From Bubalus kerabau (lineage: Eukaryota; Chordata; Mammalia; Artiodactyla; Bovidae), in the NCBI RefSeq assembly GCF_029407905.1, contig NC_073635.1:36571501-36635500 (forward strand): a stretch of 64,000 bases of DNA. Reading direction: 5' to 3'. Of the stretch, positions 21,436-32,960 are shown in pieces. The notes beneath the pieces are model-generated. The model ran no database searches. It was given only the letters and a program-made list of their open reading frames with translations, and was not told where the DNA came from. Position 1 is the first letter of the stretch. Each line of letters begins with the position of its first letter. Both the position numbers and the translations under genes were made by a program.

Positions 21436-21648
21436 TGTTGTTGTTTAGCCTCTGAGTCATGTCCAGCTCTTTGTGACCCCCTGGAATGTAGCCTGCCAGG
21501 CTCCTCTGTCCGTGAGGTTCTCCAGGCAAAAATACTGGAGCAGGTGGCCATTTCCTTCTCCTGGGGATCTTCCCGACCCAGGGATTGAACCCACATCTCC
21601 TGCCCGTTAGCAGGCAGATTCTTTACCACTGAGCCACCTGGGAAGCCC
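21436..21648 (-). repeat. Bov-tA SINE
   Basis: TTGTTGTTGTTTAGCCTCTG through GAGCCACCTGGGAAGCCC; complement of a Bov-tA. Confidence 0.92.
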
Positions 21649-23800
21649 ATATCGTTTGTAGATGGGTTTAGAAGGACAGAAAGCAGTCACTTTTCCTCCA
21701 GATGATAGAGAAGGGATAAGAAATGGTCCCCGGCCACCTTCCAGGCTGCCCTCCACACAGCCTGTTATAGGAACACGTGACTTTTTAAATAGATGCACTC
21801 ACAAGCTATGAAGATTATGACTCTTGGGTATTAAAAGACTGGGTCAAAATAATTACAGACGACTACTGACCGCTTTTAAGAATTTATAGACAGGTTTGGC
21901 CTCATGCCTGAAAATTAGAGCTTGAACTCTAAAAACGATCATCCTAATATATATCTCAAGCCACTCATTTCTAATTTGTTGTAGGTGAAAAAAAGCTCTA
22001 CTTTTGTGTTATTTGTGAAGAGTCCACCCAAGTTCCCTGTGTCAGGTTGGCCACAGCAAGCCCGTAAGAGGCAGTGGGAACAGCCCAGCTGCTAAGGCTT
22101 TCTTGTTCAGGGTTTATTAGGACACCTCAACCCGTCCATGCATGGGCAGCTGTGGGCAGGTAAATCTGGGTTGAATCAGGAAGACGAAGGTGGGAATCTG
22201 GGGGTGGCCAGGGCCTGAGCAGTCCCTCATGCTGTCCCTGACCTCAGGGAAGAGCCTGAGGAGAGGCAGGGTGCTGAGGGGGAGCTCACTCACTTGTCAG
22301 ACCTGGTTCCTCATCTTAAAGCACCAGCTGAACAGTACCTGAGGGTCACAGAAACCCAATAAGATAATTACATCAAAGTGTCCATGCAGCAAAGTACTAA
22401 GTGATTACACTTGTCTCTGTTTTCCACCAGGTGGATCCCAGGCTGGGGGGTGGATGGATGGGGTTCTAGAAGGAATGACCCTCCCAAAGCTTGGGGAAAT
22501 CGTCCATTTACTCAAAGCCTGAAATAAGTACAATTTGGGGGGGCAGGGGGTGGAGTGGCTGAGACCACCAAGAAGGGGAGGAGAGGCTCTGTTACCCTGC
22601 ACCTGGAGAAAGATCTCGAAAGAAAAAAGCTTTGATTCACATTGTTAGGGTCACTTCACACCTCCTTCTGAGTTACCAAGTGCTCCTGAGCTGGGGTGGC
22701 CACGCCTCCTCCGTGTGGGGGGCGCAGCTCAGGGCAGGAGCACAGCGGGGGCGGTGGAGGGGGCGCAATTCTGGAGCTGGGGAGTTACTTCCAGAAGCTG
22801 GCAGCCCTTTCACCCCGCACCGGCAGGGCTGAGGGGCCCGCTCTGGTGACACTGCCTTCCATTCCTGCCTGTCGCTAATTATTTATCTACTCAGCCAAGA
22901 TTTACAGAGCGCCCACTGAGCACCAGGAACTGTTGGGCAACAGAACCGGGAGCAAACAAAATACCAACAAATACCTGAAGATGAGTGCAGTGGAGAGAAA
23001 TAAGCGGGAAAGAAGTGGTGCCAGGGGCCAGGCGGTACAGCGTGGCCAAGGGGAGGCCTCTGGGCTGGGGTGACGCCTCCTCCAGGACACCTGCTTCCAG
23101 CATCTATCCTGCCCTCTGCTGGACCCAGAGGAGTCTGTCTGCCTCTCAGGAACCTCCCATCACCAAGAACATGTCCAAATTCAACCCTAACTTCATTCTC
23201 CAGCCACATGGGGCTGCGTTCCCGTTAGCAGACTCTGACTCATTTATTCATCACGATGCAGGAGCTCCCGTGTCCGGATCCACCAGGTCCAGGAAGAGAA
23301 GGAACAAGACAGGCCTCGCCCTGACCTCTGCCGTGGAGCCCCGGTTAGTCCCCGCCCAGATTCAGCAGCAGGGGCTCTTCCAGTCCTCTGAGCACAGATA
23401 GCCCGGCCACAGATGGACGCAGCCTGTGGCTAAAGCAGTGGGATCTTGAGTTTGCTTTTTAACAGCCGCCCCATCTTTCCTCATGATCAATCAAAAAGGC
23501 CAGTGATGTGATGTATGAGATTGTGGAATTAATATAGAAGTACATTGACTTTGAGATTAAATACGGAAGCAAGTCCAGGTGCAGGTCTCCTCTGCAGCCT
23601 TACTCGATGTCCGTATTAACCCGTGGATGCAAACCTGCCCCAAAGGTCCTGCACTGCAGATATTCACACACAAACCCGCACAGACGCACACGGCCATGTC
23701 GGTCTGCTTTTCTTAGGTCATTTTTTCTATGATGGTGTCTCACTCAGTAATACGCCCCGGAACTCTCTCCAGGTCTGTGTGTAGCTCTAACGTGGTCTTT
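21649..23800. other. Single-copy-looking intergenic sequence
   Basis: About 2.1 kb with no recognised repeat or gene. The frames here start at GTG or show no domain. A CTCF-like motif is at 23109-23122. Confidence 0.35.
23109..23122 (-). promoter_or_regulatory. CTCF-like motif
   Basis: The minus strand reads CCAGCAGAGGGCAG, matching CCASYAGRKGGCRS at every position. It lies about 2.5 kb beyond the GJB2 3' end and has the same orientation as the motif at 9185. Confidence 0.55.
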
Positions 23801-25060
23801 TTCCATCACCTCCACTAGCTTTGTTCATAGTGATGCTTTCTAAGGCCCACTTGACTTCACATTCCAGGATGTCTGGCTCTAGGTCAGTGATCACACCATC
23901 GTGATTATCTGGGTCGTGAAGATCTTTTTTGTACAGTTCTTCTGTGTATTCTTGCCACCTCTTCTTAATATCTTCCGCTTCTGTTAGGTCCATACCATTT
24001 CTGTCCTTTATCGAGCCCATCTTTGCATGAAATGTTCCCTTGGTGTCTCTAATTTTCTTGAAGAGATCTCTAGTCTTTCCCATTCTGTTGTTTTCCTTTA
24101 TTTCTTTGCATTGATTGCTGAGGAAGGCTTTCTTATCTCTTCTTGCTATTCTTTGGAACTCTGCATTCAGATGCTTATATCTTTCCTTTTCTCCTTTGCT
24201 TTTTGCTTCTCTTCTTTTCACAGCTATTTGCAAGGCCTCCCCAGACAGCCATTTTGCTTTTTTGCATTTCTTTTCCATGGGGATGGTCTTGATCCCTGTC
24301 TCCTGTACAATGTCACGAACCTCCGTCCATAGTTCATCAGGCACTCTATCTGTCAGATCTAGTCCCTTAAATCTATTTCTCACTTCCACTGTATAATCAT
24401 AAGGGATTTGATTTAGGTCATACCTGAATGGTCTAGTGGTTTTCCCTACTTTCTTCAATTTAAGCCTGAATTTGGCAATAAGGAGTTCATGGTCTGAGTC
24501 ACAGTCAGCTCCTGGTCTTGTTTTTGTTGACTATATAGAGCTTCTCCATCTTTGGCTGCAAAGAACATAATCAATCTGATTTCAGTGTTGACCATCTGGT
24601 GATGTCCATGTATAGAGTCTTCTCTTGTGTTGTTGGAAGAGGGTGTTTGCTATGACCAGTGCATTTTCTTGGCAAAACTCTATTAGTTTTTGCCCTGCTT
24701 CATTCCGTATTCCAAGGCCAAATTTGCCTGTTACTCTAGGTGTTTCTTGACTTCCTACTTTTGCATTTCAGTCCCCTATAATGAAAAGGACATCTTTTTT
24801 GGGTGTTAGTTCTAAGAGGTCTTGTAGGTCTTCATAGAACCATTCAACTTCAGCTTCTTCAGCATTACTGATTGGGGCATAGACTTGGATGACTATGATA
24901 TTGAATGGTTTGCCTTGAAAACGAACAGAGATCATTCTGTCATTTTTAAGATTGCATCCAAGTACTGCATTTTGGACTCTTTTGTTGACCATGATGGCTA
25001 CTCCATTTCTTCTGAGGGATTCCTGCCTGCAGTAGTAGATATAATGGTCATCTGAGTTAA
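23801..25060 (-). mobile_element. BovB LINE, inverted 5' segment (endonuclease and linker)
   Basis: The minus strand encodes the C-terminal part of the BovB endonuclease domain (MVNKRVQNAVLGCNLKNDRM and VIQVYAPISNAEEAEVEWFY, 24768-24992). The linker to the reverse transcriptase follows at 23787-24458, ending ESITMNKASGGDG. A frameshift or stop separates the two. The segment abuts, in opposite orientation, the 3' part of the same element, and the two share about 38 bases of BovB sequence. That is the structure expected from twin priming. Confidence 0.93.
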
Positions 25061-26547
25061 ATAGAAAGCATCACTACGAACAAAGCTAGTGGAGGTGATG
25101 GAATTCCAGTTGAGCTATTTCAAATCCTGGAAGATGATGCTGTAAAAGTGCTGCACTCAGTATGCCAGCAAATTTGGAAAACTCAGCAGTGGCCACAGAA
25201 CTGGAAAAGGTCAGTTTTCATTCCAATCCCAAAGAAAGGCAATGCCAAAGAATGCTCAAACTACCGCACAATTGCACTCATCTCACACGTTAGTAAAGTA
25301 ATGCTCAAAATTCTCCAAGCCAGGCTTCAGCAATATGTGAACCATGAATTTCCTGATGTTCAAGCTGGTTTTAGAAAAGGCAGAGGAACCAGAGATCAAA
25401 TTGCCAACATCTGCTGGATTATGGAAAAAGCAAGAGAGTTCCAGAAAAACATCTATTTCTGCTTTATTGACTATGCCAAAGCCTTTGACTGTGTGGATCA
25501 CAATAAACTGTGGAAAATTCTTCAAGATATGGGAATACCAGACCACCTTACCGGCCTCTTGAGAAATCTGTATGCAGGTCAGGAAGCAACAGTTAGAACT
25601 GGACATGGAACAACAGACTGGTTCCAAATAGGAAAAGGAGTACGTCAAGGCTGTATATTGTCACCCTGCTTATTTAACTTTTATGCAGAGTACATCATGA
25701 GAAACGCTGGGCTGGAAGAAACACAAGCTGGAATCAAGATTGCGGGGAGAAATATCAATAACCTCAGATATGCAGATGACACCACCCTTATGGCAGAAAG
25801 TGAAGAGGAACTAAAAAGCCTCTTGATGAAAGTGAAAGTGGAGAGTGAAAAAGGTGGCTTAAAGCTCAACATTCAGAAAACAAACATCATGGCATCCGGT
25901 CCCATCTCTTCATGGGAAATAGATGGGGAAACAGTGGAAACAGTGTCAGACTTTATTTTGGGGGGCTCCAAAATCACTGCAGATGGTGACTGCAGCCATG
26001 AAATTAAAAGACACTTACTCCTTGGAAGAAAAGTTATGACCAACCTAGATAGCATATTGAAAAGCAGAGACATTACTTTGCCAACAAAGGTTCGTCTAGT
26101 CAAGGCTATGGTTTTTCCAGTGGTCATGTATGGATGCGAGAGTTGGACTGTGAAGAAGGCTGAGCGCCGAAGAATTGATGCTTTTGAACTGTGGTGTTGG
26201 AGAAGACTCTTGAGAGTCCCTTGGACTGCAAGGAGATCCAACCAGTCCATTCTAAAGGAGATCAGCCCTGGGTGTGCTTTGGAAGAAATGATGCTGAAGC
26301 TGAAACTCCAGTACTTTGGCCACCTCATGCGAAGAGTTGACTCATTGGAAAAGACTCTGATGCTGGGAGGGATTGGGGGCAGGAGGAGAAGAGAGGATGA
26401 GATGGCTGGCTGGCATCACTGACTCGATGGACGTGAGTCTGGGTGAACTCCGGGAGTTGGTGATGGACAGGGAGGCCTGGCGTGCTGCGATTCATGGGGT
26501 CGTAAAGAGTTGGACATGACTGAGCGACTGAACTGAACTGAACTGAA
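25061..26547 (+). mobile_element. BovB LINE, sense 3' segment with open reverse-transcriptase frame
   Basis: This is the longest intact BovB frame in the window, open from about 25064 (ESITTNKASGGDG) to 26422. It contains the RT blocks SVFIPIPKKGNAKECSNYRT, FIDYAKAFDCVDHNKLW and YADDTTLMAESEEE, so the catalytic YADD is present. The thumb/C-terminal part runs to LKLQYFGHLMRR and a (AACTG)n tail at 26525-26547. The nominal start at 25148 is GTG, so this is a fragment and not a translated gene. BovB is an RTE-clade retroposon known for horizontal spread between squamates and ruminants. The copy cannot move because its 5' half is inverted. Confidence 0.94.
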
Positions 26548-26783
26548 TGTTCAGAGTGGCAATTATGCCTTGTTAGTGCCTAGCTGTCACACTGTTAACA
26601 GTTTTTCACAAACAGCAACCCCCTTTCCCTGCTCCCTGGCACCTCCATCTCCTTGAAAACTACACTTCCCTTTGTAGCAAGGGCCGTGTGGATTTTCAAG
26701 CCTAACTCAGGGCTTTGCGTTTTCCCAAGTGGATTCCAACCTGCTGACCTTGGCCTATCCCTCGGCTCCATTAGACCCTCCAT
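26548..26783. other. Short unassigned spacer
   Basis: Single-copy-looking sequence between BovB and BOV-A2; no feature seen. Confidence 0.3.
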
Positions 26784-27054
26784 GGAGAAGGCAATGGCAC
26801 CCCACTCCAGTACTCTTGCCTGGAAAATCCCATGGACGGAGGAGCCTGGAAGGCTGCAGTCCATGGGGTTGCTAAGAGTCGGGCACGACAGAGCCACTTC
26901 ACTTTCACTTTTCACTTTCATGCATTGGAGAAAGAAATGGCAACCCACTCCAGTGTTCTTGCCTAGAGAATCCCAGGGACGGGGGAGCCTCGTGGGCTGC
27001 CGTCTATGGGGTCGCACAGAGTCGGACACAACTGAAGCAACTTAGCAGCAGCAG
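26784..27054 (+). repeat. BOV-A2 SINE
   Basis: GGAGAAGGCAATGGCACCCC start, CACTTTCACTTTTCACTTTC linker, second monomer, and a short AGCAGCAGCAG tail. Confidence 0.95.
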
Positions 27055-28045
27055 GCCACATATTCAGTTTATATGAATATGTTGGAAGCAATTCCTTCCA
27101 ACTTCATGTCACCTGTCAGTTTAACTCGCCTAAGGCCATTTCAGCCAGTAAAAGTGTTGACCGTGGAATGCCTCCAGACTCTTCCTTTGTGCTCCACACA
27201 GTTCATTTACCAGCAGGATTTGAGTTTGGAGTTTTCCAGGTAAATGTATTTAGCTGTCTCTGGTTCTCACGTTTTCTTCTTAAGAGTAAGGATATTATGA
27301 CAGACTGGGCGAACAGCCTGAGTACGTTTACAAATCTGGTATCCTCTCCAAGGACACACTCACCGAGGTCCCCACTGGTGGGGGGTACTGATAAGCACAG
27401 ATGATTCCAGAAGCAGTCATGGTGTGGAGGGCAGGTGTGTCCAAACAGAACAGAAACATGCTGGGGGTGATGGGCACGCCAAGCACCACAGGAGAGAACT
27501 GGGCCAGAAATGGTTTCTTTGGGGCCGAAAGGAGCACAGAGTAAACCGAGGAAGATGCAGCCTTTGGCCAGGAAGGGAGACAGTGTTCAGCCTGGCATTC
27601 TTCCTTTTCTTTGAGATGCTGCATGACTTATCAAGGCCTCTTTCTACCACTTGGTGATACGACTGGCTGGCCAGTTTCTGGGGAGCCCAGTATTTTGAAA
27701 TCTTACCATCCAGGGCCGTAAATGCTCTGCTGAGATTATTTCTTATTCAGGACTCATCTATGGGGCAGGGAAGTCTCGTATTTAAAATGTTTTTTAAACC
27801 ATCATCTAATATTAACACAGCAGCTCTAAATATTCAGTGTTATTTGGTCTTAATTCTGTTATAGATGGGAAAATCACCTAATAACATTCCACTCAAAATT
27901 TTCAGGCACTTTATTAATTGTGATATTTACACAATTAATATTTACAAGACATTAAAAATGGTTTTGGGCAATTGTGACTCACAAGAACTCAATAAAGCAT
28001 AAATTTTTCTCATTTGCCCTACCTTTTCCAAAAGAAACAGATCTC
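27055..28045. other. Unassigned intergenic sequence
   Basis: No repeat family is recognised and no frame shows a domain. AT-rich from 27780. An 11-base-pair inverted repeat (TATTAATTGTG, 7-base loop) lies at 27912-27940. Confidence 0.35.
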
Positions 28046-28526
28046 AGTGTTAACAGATATGTGTTTGCCTGTGTTCATAGCAGCTTTATTCACATTTGCC
28101 AAAAACTAGAAGCACTACAGGTGTCCATCGACAGATGAACAGATTTTTTTTAATGTGGCTCGCATACACAACAAAATATTATTCAGCCTGAAAAAAAAAA
28201 AGGAAATTATGACACAGGCTACCATATGGGTGAAACCTGACATTATGCTCAGTGAAATAAATCAAACACAAAAGGACAAAGACTGTAAGATTCCACTTCC
28301 TTAGGGTCCCCAGATTAGTCACATTCATGGAGATAGAAGGATGGCTTCCACGGTCTCGGGCCGGGGGACGGGGCATAACTAATGGTCTCAGCTTGGGAGG
28401 ATGAGAAGCTTCTGGAGCTGGTGCTGGGGATGGTCTCACAGTGATGTGAGTGTGCTTCAAAGTGCACACACAAAATAGCTAATACGGTGAATTTTATGTC
28501 ATGTATATTTTACTGTAATTTTTTAA
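28046..28526 (+). mobile_element. L1 LINE 3' end (old)
   Basis: Sense L1 3' sequence, recognisable from CATAGCAGCTTTATTCACAT, ACAGGTGTCCATCGACAGAT and ATTATTCAGCCTGAAAAAAA, and ending in the ATTTTACTGTAATTTTTT region. No frame remains. Confidence 0.82.
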
Positions 28527-29942
28527 GATGTCTTTTCTCAACACAAGAGACAATGGATTGTCTTCACACAAGACACTGCTGGTGACCATAAGCACTAAGA
28601 AGAGTTCTGGGCTCAGACATACCTCAAACACTACGAATGTCTCCAAACCAGTTTATTAGTGCTATAACGCCCCCAATAACTCCCTAAGCCCGTAGATTAA
28701 CTGTAAACATGACGCAAACACAAGTCTGAGCATGGAGCCTTCCTGCCCCACAGAGAACACTCCTTTTCAAGTGCGGTCAGGTCATCCAGAGAAGAAGCCC
28801 ATGTTCAGACACAGGAGGGACTTTTCCTCACCTCGGAAGTGCTCACCGTGGTCTCCGCCGCCTGTGTCAGGAGAACATTGCAAACAGAGCTACTCTCAGG
28901 ATAGAGATGAAAGGCAGAGGAAGTGCCCGTGGCCAGGTCGTGAGAGCTCACGCACATCCCGGGCCCCGGGAGGTGGAGCACTGCAGCGCTGCGTCCCTGC
29001 CGTGACGGCCTGGGCTTCACCTCTGCCCCAGGCAGACGCAGCAGCGCCTGTGACACCCACACAAGTCCAGAAACTTGTAGGGGAAGAGTTTGCTCCTGAC
29101 GGTCAGCACAGCTTTTACTCACAAAAAGCATTTTGATGGGCTTTTTGTTCTCAAGCATCATGACTACCTTTGCATTTCTGAAAACGTACACAAAGCTCCC
29201 AGAACAACAGAGCCATCGTCTTTACAAGAAGCAGAAAATGGACACCTCTGTGGTTGTCATCCTTTTTTGAAAAGTGATTTATCTCTGTTTTGTCAGGACA
29301 GGAAAGTCCTTCTGTTTATTGCCTAGGAGGTGGTGAGGCAGAGCTGAGCTGCTGTGTGTTTGCTGCCTCAGCGCCATTCTGAGCGGTCAGGAGACTGGGG
29401 GCGTGGGAGGTGGTGGCGTAGGGGGACCCTAGCCCCTCATGCACCCAGACCCTGGACAGCAGGGGCAGAGCCCCCGTGATCTTTCTGTCCTGACCCGCCT
29501 GAGCCTCCCGTGTGCCCTGAGATGAGACCCTAAGGAACTGAACAAAATCCCAGTCTTTTGTTTGAATTGACCAGCCCCGCCTTACCCCCAGACCCTAATA
29601 AAGGGCACCCAGGTCCTGCCTCCCCTCCCCACTCTTCTATCTGCACCTACGTCAACCCATCCTCCCAGTTTGTCCTCCAGGACCCTCAAGTCCTCAGCTT
29701 CTCTGTCCCAACTCCCGGGTCACTGTTCAGACTGCGTGCACTGCTCCACCGGGGCTCAGAGCAGAGGGTGGACACGTGGTCCCGTTGGAAGGAGAAGAGA
29801 CCTGAACTGGCGGATGTTCAGCACTTGGACTTTCATGCGCAGGAAAGCCCAGAGGCCGGCGAGGAAACACAGCTGACCCCAGGGATGAAGAGGGAACAGT
29901 TCTAGACTTGTCCAGGCTGGCCCCACACGGCTCTCCTTGCAG
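28527..29942. other. Single-copy-looking intergenic sequence
   Basis: No recognised repeat. An ATG-initiated 134-codon frame at 28732-29136 has no family signature and is probably chance. The stretch leads into the candidate exon at 29943. Confidence 0.35.
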
Positions 29943-29994
29943 GAGAGAGGACTGCTCACCTCCTCACAGCCAGGGACAGCGCCGGAGGGAGCAG
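29943..29994 (+). ncRNA. Candidate exon A of an unannotated + strand transcript
   Basis: A strong acceptor (GGCTCTCCTTGCAG, AG at 29941-29942) and a strong donor (GAGCAG then GTAAGC, GT at 29995-29996) bound a 52-base segment outside any recognised repeat. No ATG lies inside. Pairing with exon B is an inference from splice-signal quality alone, and a chance occurrence is possible. Confidence 0.3.
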
Positions 29995-31509
29995 GTAAGC
30001 AGTGCCCCCAGGACAGAGGCAGCAGTGGGCTGGCCAGGCCTCGGAGCCCTTCAGTCAGAGAGGACGGTGCTGGAGAGGGAATGGCGCTCACTTGCAGATT
30101 CTAAGACAAACAGTTTCTTGGTTCTTTCGCATTTGACCATCCCTGAAGCAGAGAGCTGTGTCCTACCACTGACGACATCTCAGCATCATGACCGAGCCTT
30201 TATTCTAGTGGAACAAAGCAGAGGGATCCCGGCCTCTCAAAACTTCACTTTACGTGGCTTTGCTTTTACCAAAGACCTGCCTTCGTGCCCATTTACCATT
30301 GGCTGTGCTTTGGAGTCGACGGAGGTCAGCGTGTGTGCTGGGGAGGTGACTGTTCGGTGGCCATCGCGTTGGACCGCGAGTTTCCAGGACGCAGTGACCG
30401 GCTCAGCCCGCGGCCGCACCCCCGGCCTGGTGGATGCCTTGCCGGGCCCCTGGCAGATGGGTGGTGGATCCTTCACACGGAGCAGACAGTCCTTGCCGCT
30501 TCCAGCAGAGCTCAGATTCCCTGCGACGGCGTTGCCTGCACTAGGCACTTGCCGAGTTAACGGCGTTCAAGCTGGATGGAGAGCGTCTACCCCCGACAGG
30601 TCTGTGCTCATTGAGACAAAGGAAAGGATTAAACATGCCTCATTCTTCTCGAGGGACAAGTGCTGGCAAGAGTGCACACGGCCTGTGTGTTCTCTTCTTT
30701 GGCCAAAGGCCAGCCCAGCCTCTGGAAAGAGAGTGCTGCTTCCTGAAACCTGCACACATGATCTTTCCTATCATCCTTGTGGCAACACTCTCTGCCTCGG
30801 GGACATTACACGGGAATCACTTGAAAGCAGTGTCAGTTTTTTTTTTCTTCTCTAGAGGGTCGGCGATGTGAAGACAATGACACATCTGTATACTCCCAGC
30901 AGCGGCAAGCCATGTATGAACACGTTCCCATGCATCAAGTGAAATGAATCTGGAACACGCAGAAAAGTAAGTCTGTCCCCGTGTGTGGGGACACGGGGCT
31001 CCTGGTCTGGGCGCCTCGGTGTGCATGCACAGGGCAGGGGCTCAGGCCAGGTGCCCAGCATCCCTTCTGCCTCTGCCCTGCTGGCCCCCAGGGGGCCGTG
31101 GAGGAACAGAAAGGAGAAAGAGGATGTAATAGGGTGTCCTGTGTCTGCCTGTTCACTCAGAACTAACCTGTGACACTTAGTTCCCAGTTGCTTCTTTCAG
31201 CAATTTTCTGAGGACTTCACTAATTATAGATGCACCTCTGGCCACTCTAAAGAACTTTCTCCGAGAACAGGAATCATGACATGCAGACCAGTGTTTCTCA
31301 GACTGTCTGCAGTGAAAGATTGTTTTTCCCCCTCATCTCTTGGGGACCGATACTCTTTTAAGTTACAATATAAATGTCACAGCATTGATGATAAATTGCT
31401 GGAAAAGTTTCCAAGTACCAGTAATAAGAGCCATTTGGGGGCGGCAGCTGTGTACTGTATTAGACTATTTCATACCCGGGCCACCTGGATTCATCTTCAA
31501 AACCATCCC
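29995..31509. other. Unassigned sequence around the candidate exons
   Basis: No recognised interspersed repeat. An open frame of 315 codons (29908-30855) begins at TTG and has no ATG until about residue 184, so it is not supported as a protein gene. Confidence 0.35.
30856..30966 (+). ncRNA. Candidate exon B of an unannotated + strand transcript
   Basis: A run of ten T followed by CTTCTCTAG gives a near-ideal acceptor (AG at 30854-30855). The donor is AGAAAA then GTAAGT (GT at 30967-30968). The 111-base segment carries only tiny frames, suggesting non-coding RNA if it is real. A good candidate downstream acceptor (GTTGCTTCTTTCAG) ends near 31200. Confidence 0.3.
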
Positions 31510-31690
31510 ACGGGGATTTCCCTGGTGACACAGAGAATCCGCCTACCAGTGCAGGGGACACGGGTTCAATCCCTTGTCTGGGAAGGCTCCACATGCCATG
31601 GGACAACAAGCCTGTGCACCACGACTACTGAGCCCATGCTGCAACTAAGATGCAAGGCAGCCAAATAAATACATTAATTAAGGGAAAAAA
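31510..31690 (+). repeat. CHR-type tRNA-derived SINE
   Basis: GGGGATTTCCCTGGTGACAC head, GGACACGGGTTCAATCCCTT box-B region, then GCACCACGACTACTGAGCCC and an A-rich AAATAAATAC tail. Confidence 0.85.
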
Positions 31691-32630
31691 ATCTGACCTC
31701 TTAAAGAAAACTACAGTCTACGTAGATGCTCTCTATTTCGTGCTGTTTTGGGCAAGCGAACCTTAACGAATGGGGAGACAATGAGGGTCAGGTCTACGAT
31801 TTGAGCTTAGACATCCTCTCAGTTATCTGAAGAACATACTTAGCTCTTGTCTGATCATCGCTGCTGAGGGCAGGGACTCTGTCAGCAGGAGTTATCGGGG
31901 GGAGGGGGGCTTGCCCACCCACCTCTGCTCATTCCCATCACAGGTGTAGGTGTGGGGTGCAGAGGGGGAGCCGTCCACCCCGAGGAGTCAGGGGAGGAAA
32001 ACAAGAATGACACATTAGGCAAAAGTAAAATTAAAATGAGAAGGTGATGAAGAAGAAAATGTATCCAGTAGAAGTCAAGAAGGAAACAAGCAGAAAGCAG
32101 TTGAAACAGGTGATCAGTGAAAAAAGTCCGGTTAATCAAAAGCCAGGCTGCGGTGGAGCCGAGCCTCAGATGCGGCTGTCCCCTCTATGCACCCCAGGGC
32201 AGAGGCTGCATCAGGAGCCATCTCAGGGGGCCCAGGGCGGCCAGTGCTCTTCTGGCCCCTCTCGCTCTGTGCCCTGGACGCTTGGTCTCAGAGGACCCCA
32301 GGCTCCCAGCGGATGAGGAAGCCCCCCACCTCCTGCCCTTACACAAGATGGCCCAGATGTCCTTCTGACAAATGTCCAAAGTCAGCCAGGGCACCTAGTA
32401 GGTTTTATTTAACGCACTGACACACCGAGCTGGTATCCAGCCTTGATGGGATCTGAACTCATTCCTCCCTTGTGGAAGGCTATCCTCCTCACCTCTCCAC
32501 AGGTGCAGTCCCGGCACCTTTCACTGCGTCCTTCCTGCCCCCCAACCTGACCCTGTAGGGCTTCCAGCAGCGGGAACCACCCCCTTCTAGAGGACTCCAG
32601 GCACTTGTGATGGATTGAAGCAAAAGCCAT
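31691..32630. other. Unassigned intergenic sequence
   Basis: No repeat or gene is recognised; frames on both strands are short and lack domains. Confidence 0.35.
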
Positions 32631-32756
32631 TCTCTTTCCTTGGTGGCTCAGACGGTAAAGAATCTGCCTGCAATGCAGAAGACATAGGAGACCAGGTTCA
32701 ATCCCTGGGTTAGGAAGATCCCCTGGAGGATGGCATGGCAACCCACTCCAGTAGTC
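32631..32756 (+). repeat. Bov-tA SINE, left half (split by L1)
   Basis: TTTCCTTGGTGGCTCAGACG to CACTCCAGTAGTC. The element stops in mid-body at an L1 poly(A) (T-run on this strand) and resumes at 38212, 5.4 kb away. Confidence 0.88.
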
Positions 32757-32960
32757 TTTTTTTTTTTTTTTAAATTGAAGAATAATTGCTTTACAGAATT
32801 TTGTCAAACCTCAACATGAATCAGCCATAGGTATATATATACCTGCTCCTTTTTGAACCCCCCCATCTCCCTTCCCATCCCACCTCTCTAGGTTGATACA
32901 GAGTCCCTGTTTGAGTTTCCTGAGTCATAACAGCAAATTCCTGTTGGCTATCTATTTTAC

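Noticed and set aside
26595..27045. 144- and 130-codon frames (also similar ones near 34353 and 34996)
   Set aside because: Translations of BOV-A2 SINEs, recurring at every BOV-A2 copy in the window.
29908..30855. 315-codon open frame on the + strand
   Set aside because: It starts at TTG, has no ATG until about residue 184, shows no domain, and crosses the candidate splice sites. It looks like chance absence of stops rather than a gene.
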